Shown here: positions 9,801-13,405 of the stretch, piece after piece
Layout: every line of letters begins with the position of its first letter
How positions within the stretch are numbered: position 1 is the first letter of the stretch
From: Cryomorphaceae bacterium
GTDB taxonomy: Bacteria > Bacteroidota > Bacteroidia > Flavobacteriales_G > Salibacteraceae
Assembly: GCA_003564735.1 (NCBI GenBank)
Contig: PXEK01000167.1
Span: 1-13,405, forward strand
Length of the DNA stretch: 13,405 bases
Direction: 5' to 3'
Program-made: the position numbers and the translations under genes
Notes under the pieces: generated by a model
The model's input: the letters and a program-made list of their open reading frames with translations, nothing else
Told to the model about the DNA's origin: nothing
Database searches by the model: none

Positions 9801-10508
9801 TTAAGCCACTGCTGCAGAACCCAACGATTTGGGATCTATCTTTACAGAGGGACTCATTGTACCCGACAAAGAAACACTTCTCACATAAGCACCCTTCGCC
9901 GCGGTTGGTTTCAGCTTCAAAATAGTCTGTAACAATTCATTGGCATTTTCTTTAATCTGCTCGGGAGTAAAGGAAGCTTTCCCAATTGAACAGCTGATAA
10001 TGCCGTATTTATCCACTTTAAAATCTATCTTACCTGCTTTGGTATCTTTTACTGCTTTGGCAATATCCATAGTAACGGTGCCCGTCTTTGGATTGGGCAT
10101 CAAACCACGCGGACCTAATATTCTACCCAAGGCACCTACCTTACCCATAACGGAAGGCATAGTAATGATAACATCAACATCAGTCCATCCGCCTTTAATC
10201 TTGTCGACATACTCATCAAGACCAACAAAATCAGCACCGGCATCTTTTGCCTCTTGTTCTTTATCGGCAGTACATAAAACTAAGACTTTAACATCTTTAC
10301 CTGTTCCGTGGGGAAGCGACACAGAGCCGCGAACCATTTGGTTTGCTTTACGCGGGTCAACGCCTAAGCGAATTGCCAAATCTACCGAACTGTCAAATTT
10401 CGTGTTCACTATGTCTTTCACTACTTTCGATGCCTCAGACAAATTGTGAACCGAATTTAAATCGTATTTGGATTCGGCTTCTTTTCTTTTCTTGGTTACT
10501 TTCGCCAT
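9801..10508 (-). CDS. rplA: 50S ribosomal protein L1, 235 aa
   Basis: L1 binds 23S rRNA at the mobile L1 stalk, helps release deacylated tRNA from the E site, and in many bacteria represses its own operon. The N-terminal domain begins with MAKVTKKRK. The second domain carries the L1 signature around residues 114-141, including [20 protein letters not shown], followed by KTGTVT. The protein ends in the first domain with [21 protein letters not shown]. Length is one residue longer than the E. coli protein. The ATG at 10506-10508 follows rplK by 21 bases with an A-rich leader (AAAAGAATAGAAAGC). It is co-transcribed with rplK as in most bacteria, and nothing in the sequence suggests damage. Confidence 0.99.
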   Translation of the reverse strand: MAKVTKKRKEAESKYDLNSVHNLSEASKVVKDIVNTKFDSSVDLAIRLGVDPRKANQMVRGSVSLPHGTGKDVKVLVLCTADKEQEAKDAGADFVGLDEYVDKIKGGWTDVDVIITMPSVMGKVGALGRILGPRGLMPNPKTGTVTMDIAKAVKDTKAGKIDFKVDKYGIISCSIGKASFTPEQIKENANELLQTILKLKPTAAKGAYVRSVSLSGTMSPSVKIDPKSLGSAAVA

Positions 10509-10529
10509 GCTTTCTATTCTTTTATCATT

Positions 10530-10952
10530 TTACTTGACATTCACACCCATGCTTCGCGCTGTACCCGCAACCATTTCCATAGCAGATTCAACGGTAAAAC
10601 AATTCAAATCGGGCATCTTATCTTCAGCAATAGCTCTTACTTGATCTTTCGTCAAAACAGCCACCTTTTTCCTGTTGGGTTCGGGAGAAGCCGTTTTAAG
10701 CTTAGCAGCCTCTTTTATTTGCACCGCAACAGGTGGAGTTTTAACAACAAAGTCAAAAGATTTATCGCCGTAAACGGTAATTACAACCGGTAATACTTTC
10801 CCTTGTTTGTCTTGAGTTCGAGCGTTAAACTGCTTACAAAACTCCATAATGTTAACCCCTGCCGCACCAAGTGCCGGACCAACGGGAGGAGATGGATTCG
10901 CAGCGCCGCCTCTTACTTGTAATTTTACTACTTTACTTACTTCTTTTGCCAT
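10530..10952 (-). CDS. rplK: 50S ribosomal protein L11, 140 aa
   Basis: L11 forms the base of the GTPase-associated centre with L10 and helix 43/44 of 23S rRNA. The N-terminal domain (about 1-70) contains [20 protein letters not shown], including the prolines P20, P22 and P23 next to the thiostrepton site, all present. The C-terminal RNA-binding domain (about 76-140) contains [20 protein letters not shown] and ends [11 protein letters not shown], as expected. Length is normal. The ATG at 10950-10952 is 53 bases after nusG, with an A-rich approach (TTAGAAA) and no Shine-Dalgarno. The nusG-rplK spacer carries a 7-bp hairpin, a possible site for L1 feedback, because in E. coli L1 acts just upstream of rplK. 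Confidence 0.99.
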   Translation of the reverse strand: MAKEVSKVVKLQVRGGAANPSPPVGPALGAAGVNIMEFCKQFNARTQDKQGKVLPVVITVYGDKSFDFVVKTPPVAVQIKEAAKLKTASPEPNRKKVAVLTKDQVRAIAEDKMPDLNCFTVESAMEMVAGTARSMGVNVK

Positions 10953-10972
10953 TTTCTAATTGTATTAATACG

Positions 10973-11004
10973 CGGTTCACAGGGAAGCTTTAAACAATGA
11001 ACCG
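10973..11004 (-). promoter_or_regulatory. Hairpin in the nusG-rplK spacer, possible L1 feedback site
   Basis: Immediately after the nusG stop the minus-strand transcript reads CGGUUCA, an 18-base loop, then UGAACCG, a perfect 7-bp stem. The loop itself contains AAGCUU. Two bases further downstream is a perfect 10-base palindrome, GTATTAATAC (10962-10971). L1 represses rplK-rplA translation in E. coli by binding a leader structure at this place, so this is a reasonable candidate. I cannot match the L1-binding internal loop with certainty. Confidence 0.45.
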
Positions 11005-11005
11005 G

Positions 11006-11569
11006 TTATTCTTTTTCAACTTGCATGTAATTCAACTCCAAAGGTGTTTTCCTGCCAAAAATCTTCACCATCACCTTTAGTTTCTTCTTTTCCTCGTTAA
11101 TTTCCTCAATAATACCCGTAAAATTATTGAAAGGACCGTCAGTAACTTTAACCGATTCGCCCACAACAAACGGAATGTTTACTTCCTCATCGCTATCGGC
11201 CAATTCATCGACCTTACCCAAAATACGGTTCACTTCACTTTCGCGCATAGGAACCGGGTCACCTCCTTTTGTGGCACCTAAAAAACCAATTACGTTGGTT
11301 ATATTTTTAATTACGTGAGGAATTTCACCTGACAAAGAGGCTTCCAACAAAACATAACCGGGAAAAAAATTCTTTTCCTTACTTATTTTTTTGCCGTTTC
11401 TAATTTGATAAACCTTCTCGGTAGGAATAAGAATTTGAGCAACGTAATCTCCCAAGTTGAGTCTGTCAACCTCGGCCTCAAGTTGTTCTTTAACCTTCTT
11501 TTCTTTACCGCTCACGGCACGTAGTACGTACCACTTTTTATCTATCGTATTTTTAACCTCTTCGCTCAT
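11006..11569 (-). CDS. nusG: Transcription termination/antitermination factor NusG, 187 aa
   Basis: NusG is the universal Spt5-family elongation factor. Its N-terminal NGN domain binds the RNA polymerase clamp and its KOW domain contacts S10 or Rho. The NGN domain covers about residues 11-115 (KKWYVLRAVSGKEKKVKEQL, then NFFPGYVLLEA at 67-77 and IGFLGATKGGDPVPM). The KOW domain starts near GESVKVTDGPFNNFTGIIEE (137-156) and ends FGRKTPLELNYMQVEKE. The linker is acidic. Length is typical. The ATG at 11567-11569 lies 21 bases after secE. Unlike the other genes here it has a perfect AGGAGG 9 bases before the start. The secE-nusG pairing is conserved across bacteria. Confidence 0.99.
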   Translation of the reverse strand: MSEEVKNTIDKKWYVLRAVSGKEKKVKEQLEAEVDRLNLGDYVAQILIPTEKVYQIRNGKKISKEKNFFPGYVLLEASLSGEIPHVIKNITNVIGFLGATKGGDPVPMRESEVNRILGKVDELADSDEEVNIPFVVGESVKVTDGPFNNFTGIIEEINEEKKKLKVMVKIFGRKTPLELNYMQVEKE

Positions 11570-11578
11570 ATCAAATTG

Positions 11579-11584
11579 CCTCCT
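11579..11584 (-). promoter_or_regulatory. Perfect Shine-Dalgarno (AGGAGG) before nusG
   Basis: The minus strand reads AGGAGG, then nine bases (CAATTTGAT), then the nusG ATG. It sits within the 21-base secE-nusG gap. It confirms the nusG start. None of the other protein-gene starts in this window has a comparable motif, in line with the general loss of Shine-Dalgarno use in Bacteroidota. Confidence 0.75.
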
Positions 11585-11590
11585 GCACGA

Positions 11591-11785
11591 TTAGTAAATC
11601 GCGTCGTAAATGAATCCCAATATTTGACCAAACCCCGCATCCATTACATAAATAATGGCGGCAATAATAATGCTGGCAATCAACACCAAAACCGAGCTGG
11701 CTTGCAACTCTTTTAAAGTAGGCCAAGTCACCTTGTTTCGAAGTTCGGAATAAGATTCTTTAATATATCCTGTTATGCTTTCCAC
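11591..11785 (-). CDS. secE: Preprotein translocase subunit SecE, 64 aa
   Basis: SecE clamps and stabilises SecY in the protein-export channel of the inner membrane. This is the short, single-span form. An amphipathic cytoplasmic helix (about 4-18, ITGYIKESYSELRNK) is followed by the conserved VTWPT (19-23). One transmembrane helix follows (about 31-48, SSVLVLIASIIIAAIIYV), then a short outer tail ending GFIYDAIY. The start is GTG at 11783-11785: an in-frame TAG lies only a few codons upstream and no ATG is available before the VMD within the membrane helix, so GTG is the only plausible start. The gene begins 21 bases after the 3' end of tRNA-Trp, a known trnW-secE-nusG arrangement, and ends 21 bases before nusG. 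Confidence 0.96.
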   Translation of the reverse strand: MESITGYIKESYSELRNKVTWPTLKELQASSVLVLIASIIIAAIIYVMDAGFGQILGFIYDAIY

Positions 11786-11806
11786 GATTCTCGGATTCTA
11801 AATTTG

Positions 11807-11879
11807 CACGGGTGGTAGGAATCGAACCCACAGCCCCCGGTTTTGGAGACCGGTGCTCTACCAATTGAGCTACACCCGT
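11807..11879 (-). tRNA. trnW: tRNA-Trp (CCA anticodon)
   Basis: A complete 73-base cloverleaf: acceptor stem ACGGGTG/CACCCGT, D arm GCTC..GAGC, anticodon stem CCGGT/ACCGG around loop CTCCAAA (anticodon at 11844-11846), and T arm with GTTCGATT. The discriminator base is G, as expected for bacterial tRNA-Trp. The 3' CCA is not encoded (GCA follows) and must be added. The gene sits between tuf and secE in the same direction, so it is probably cut out of a longer transcript. Confidence 0.98.
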
Positions 11880-11885
11880 AAACCT

Positions 11886-11937
11886 CTAAGTATGCCGAAA
11901 GGCGTCCCTTTTTGGGACACCTTTTGACAGTACTTAG
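11886..11937 (-). promoter_or_regulatory. Two-tier hairpin between tuf and tRNA-Trp
   Basis: In the minus-strand transcript an outer 7-bp stem (CUAAGUA/UACUUAG) encloses an internal loop (CUGUCA and CGGCA) and an inner 11-bp stem, AAAGGUGUCCC / GGGACGCCUUU (one U-G wobble), capped by AAAAA. It begins 19 bases after the tuf stop and ends 6 bases before tRNA-Trp. No U-run follows (CGGC comes next), so it is a poor intrinsic terminator. A processing site or partial attenuator separating tuf from the downstream operon is more likely. Confidence 0.7.
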
Positions 11938-11956
11938 CTTATCTAATTAGTGCTGA

Positions 11957-13144
11957 TTACTCAGTGATTTCTGTAATTTGACCTGCACCTACTGTACGTC
12001 CACCTTCACGAATCGCGAATTTAAGACCTACGTTGATAGCAACAGGAGCAATCAACTCAACATTAATTGTCAAGTTATCACCGGGCATTACCATCTCACG
12101 TCCTTCACCAAGAATAATTTCACCCGTTACGTCAGTTGTTCTTAAGTAGAACTGAGGACGGTATTTATTATGGAATGGAGTGTGACGACCACCTTCTTCT
12201 TTTTTCAAGATATAAACCTCAGCTTTAAATTTAGTGTGAGGAGTAATGGTACCGGGACGAGCGATTACCATACCACGTTTAATTTGAGCTTTATCGATAC
12301 CTCGAAGTAGTAAACCAACGTTATCACCGGCTTCACCACGATCTAATATCTTGCGAAACATCTCAACACCTGTAATGGTAGACTTCATTTTTTCAGCACC
12401 CATACCTGAGATTTCCACTTCATCACCTGAGTTGATTACACCTGCTTCGATACGACCTGTAGCCACTGTACCACGCCCTGTGATAGAGAAAACGTCTTCA
12501 ACGGGCAAAATAAACTCTTTATCAATGGCGCGCTCGGGAAGAGGAATAAACTCATCAACCGCGGCCATCAACTCAGTAACTTTTCCAACCCACTTTTCGT
12601 CACCCTCAAGTGCACCCAAGGCAGAACCCTGAATTACGGGAACATTGTCACCGTCAAACTCATAGAATGACAATAACTCACGAATCTCAAGCTCAACCAA
12701 TTCAAGAAGCTCTTCATCGTCAACTAAGTCAACTTTATTCATAAATACTACAATAGCAGGCACGTTTACCTGACGAGCCAAAAGAATGTGCTCACGAGTT
12801 TGTGGCATAGGGCCATCAGTGGCAGCAACTACCAATATAGCACCGTCCATTTGAGCTGCACCCGTAATCATATTTTTCACATAATCGGCGTGACCGGGAC
12901 AATCTACGTGTGCGTAGTGACGATTTGCCGTTTGGTATTCAACGTGTGACGTGTTAATTGTAATCCCTCTTTCTTTTTCCTCGGGGGCATTATCAATAGT
13001 ATCAAAATCACGTTTATCAGACAAACCATCTGATGAAAGTACAGATGTAATTGCCGCTGTTAATGTAGTTTTACCGTGATCCACGTGTCCGATAGTACCG
13101 ATGTTTACGTGGGGTTTGGATCGATCAAAAGTTTCCTTAGCCAT
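11957..13144 (-). CDS. tuf: Elongation factor Tu, 395 aa
   Basis: EF-Tu is the GTPase that brings aminoacyl-tRNA to the ribosomal A site. All GTP-binding motifs are intact: G1 GHVDHGKT (19-26), G2 RGITI (59-63, switch I threonine T62), G3 DCPGH (81-85, catalytic H85), G4 NKVD (136-139) and G5 GSAL (173-176). Domain II follows around 210-305 ([19 protein letters not shown]) and domain III to the end ([20 protein letters not shown], closing [11 protein letters not shown]). Length is normal. The ATG at 13142-13144 is preceded by TTCAGAGCT, without a clear Shine-Dalgarno. The gene follows tRNA-Thr by 65 bases in the same direction, as in the thrT-tufB arrangement of E. coli, and no exact promoter motif was found in the gap, so transcription from upstream of the tRNAs is likely. 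Confidence 0.99.
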   Translation of the reverse strand: MAKETFDRSKPHVNIGTIGHVDHGKTTLTAAITSVLSSDGLSDKRDFDTIDNAPEEKERGITINTSHVEYQTANRHYAHVDCPGHADYVKNMITGAAQMDGAILVVAATDGPMPQTREHILLARQVNVPAIVVFMNKVDLVDDEELLELVELEIRELLSFYEFDGDNVPVIQGSALGALEGDEKWVGKVTELMAAVDEFIPLPERAIDKEFILPVEDVFSITGRGTVATGRIEAGVINSGDEVEISGMGAEKMKSTITGVEMFRKILDRGEAGDNVGLLLRGIDKAQIKRGMVIARPGTITPHTKFKAEVYILKKEEGGRHTPFHNKYRPQFYLRTTDVTGEIILGEGREMVMPGDNLTINVELIAPVAINVGLKFAIREGGRTVGAGQITEITE

Positions 13145-13209
13145 AGCTCTGAATATTTACGTTTAAACTTTAGTTATATATACAAATCAAAATAATTACT
13201 TCATCTGTG

Positions 13210-13281
<72 letters not shown>

Positions 13282-13284
13282 AAA

Positions 13285-13331
13285 ACACTTGAGTAATCAC
13301 ACCTTATAAAAGGTGGCGATTTCTCAAGTGT
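13285..13331 (-). promoter_or_regulatory. Two-tier hairpin between tRNA-Gly and tRNA-Thr
   Basis: The minus-strand transcript forms a perfect 9-bp outer stem (ACACUUGAG/CUCAAGUGU), an internal loop (AAAUCGC and UGAUUA), and a 6-bp inner stem CACCUU/AAGGUG with loop UUAU. It starts 7 bases after tRNA-Gly and ends 3 bases before the 5' end of tRNA-Thr. The short UUUU following it overlaps the stem end, so termination is unlikely. A tRNA processing or insulating role is inferred. Confidence 0.7.
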
Positions 13332-13338
13332 AAAAAAG

Positions 13339-13405
13339 AGCGGGAAACGGGATTCGAACCCGCGACCCTTAGCTTGGAAGGCTAATGCTCTAGCCAGCTG
13401 AGCTA
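13339..13405 (-). tRNA. trnG: tRNA-Gly (TCC anticodon), 5' end beyond the window
   Basis: The 3' part of a cloverleaf is present from the TA before the D arm onward: D arm GCTC..GAGC, anticodon stem TTAGC/GCTAA around loop CTTCCAA (anticodon at 13376-13378), T arm CGGG-TTCGAAT-CCCG, acceptor 3' strand TTCCCGC and discriminator T(U). Only about seven bases of the 5' acceptor strand lie outside the window. CCA is not encoded. It corresponds to glyT in the E. coli tRNA-tufB cluster. Confidence 0.95.

Noticed and set aside
9940..10449. A 169-residue plus-strand open frame opposite rplA
   Set aside because: It lies wholly antisense to a well-conserved L1 gene, its composition (Ser, Thr, Pro rich) is that of a shadow frame, and it has no recognisable domain.
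11886..11937. tuf-trnW hairpin as a full intrinsic terminator for tuf
   Set aside because: The stem is strong, but the bases after it in the transcript are CGGCAUAC, not a U-run, so efficient termination is unlikely; kept as a structured element only.
13145..13209. Promoter for tuf in the tRNA-Thr to tuf gap (TTATTTTG)
   Set aside because: It misses the second base of the TAnnTTTG consensus and no -33 element could be paired with it; read-through from the tRNA genes is simpler.

Overview
The window is a core housekeeping locus, almost entirely transcribed on the minus strand. Read in the direction of transcription (right to left) it holds trnG(UCC, cut by the window edge), trnT(GGU), tuf, trnW(CCA), secE, nusG, rplK, rplA, rplJ, rplL, rpoB and rpoC. 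A strong intrinsic terminator follows rpoC, then a small DUF3467-family gene. This is the ancient translation/transcription cluster, and its start matches the glyT-thrT-tufB-secE-nusG-rplKAJL-rpoBC order known from E. coli.

The organism is most likely a member of the Bacteroidota, probably flavobacterial. The evidence is the DUF3467 gene next to rpoC, AT-leaning spacers, A-rich start regions mostly without Shine-Dalgarno sequences, a TAnnTTTG-type candidate promoter before the DUF3467 gene, and the style of the RpoB, RpoC and NusG sequences. The assignment is an inference from family resemblance; no search was run.

Region by region: 13210-13405 holds the tRNA-Gly/tRNA-Thr pair, separated by a two-tier hairpin. 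11957-13144 is EF-Tu. 11886-11937 is a second two-tier hairpin just before tRNA-Trp (11807-11879). 11006-11785 holds secE (GTG start) and nusG (with an unusual AGGAGG). 8827-10952 holds L11, L1, L10 and L7/L12. The longest spacer inside the operon (8723-8826) contains a perfect 11-bp hairpin. 566-8722 is rpoB and rpoC. 517-548 is the terminator, 90-422 is the DUF3467 gene, and 1-89 is an unresolved edge. No spacer exceeds about 150 bases.

The genes work together in gene expression. EF-Tu delivers aminoacyl-tRNA, the L11/L1/L10/L12 proteins build the ribosomal stalks that recruit factors such as EF-Tu, RpoB and RpoC form the RNA polymerase core, NusG couples polymerase to the ribosome, and SecE is part of the protein-export channel. 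All recognised genes look intact; there are no mobile elements, CRISPR arrays or frameshifts. The points worth a second look are regulatory or structural: the paired tRNA-proximal hairpins, the hairpins at nusG-rplK and rplL-rpoB, the nusG Shine-Dalgarno, the rifampicin-pocket substitutions in RpoB, and the DUF3467 gene. I did not find a convincing new multi-gene system.
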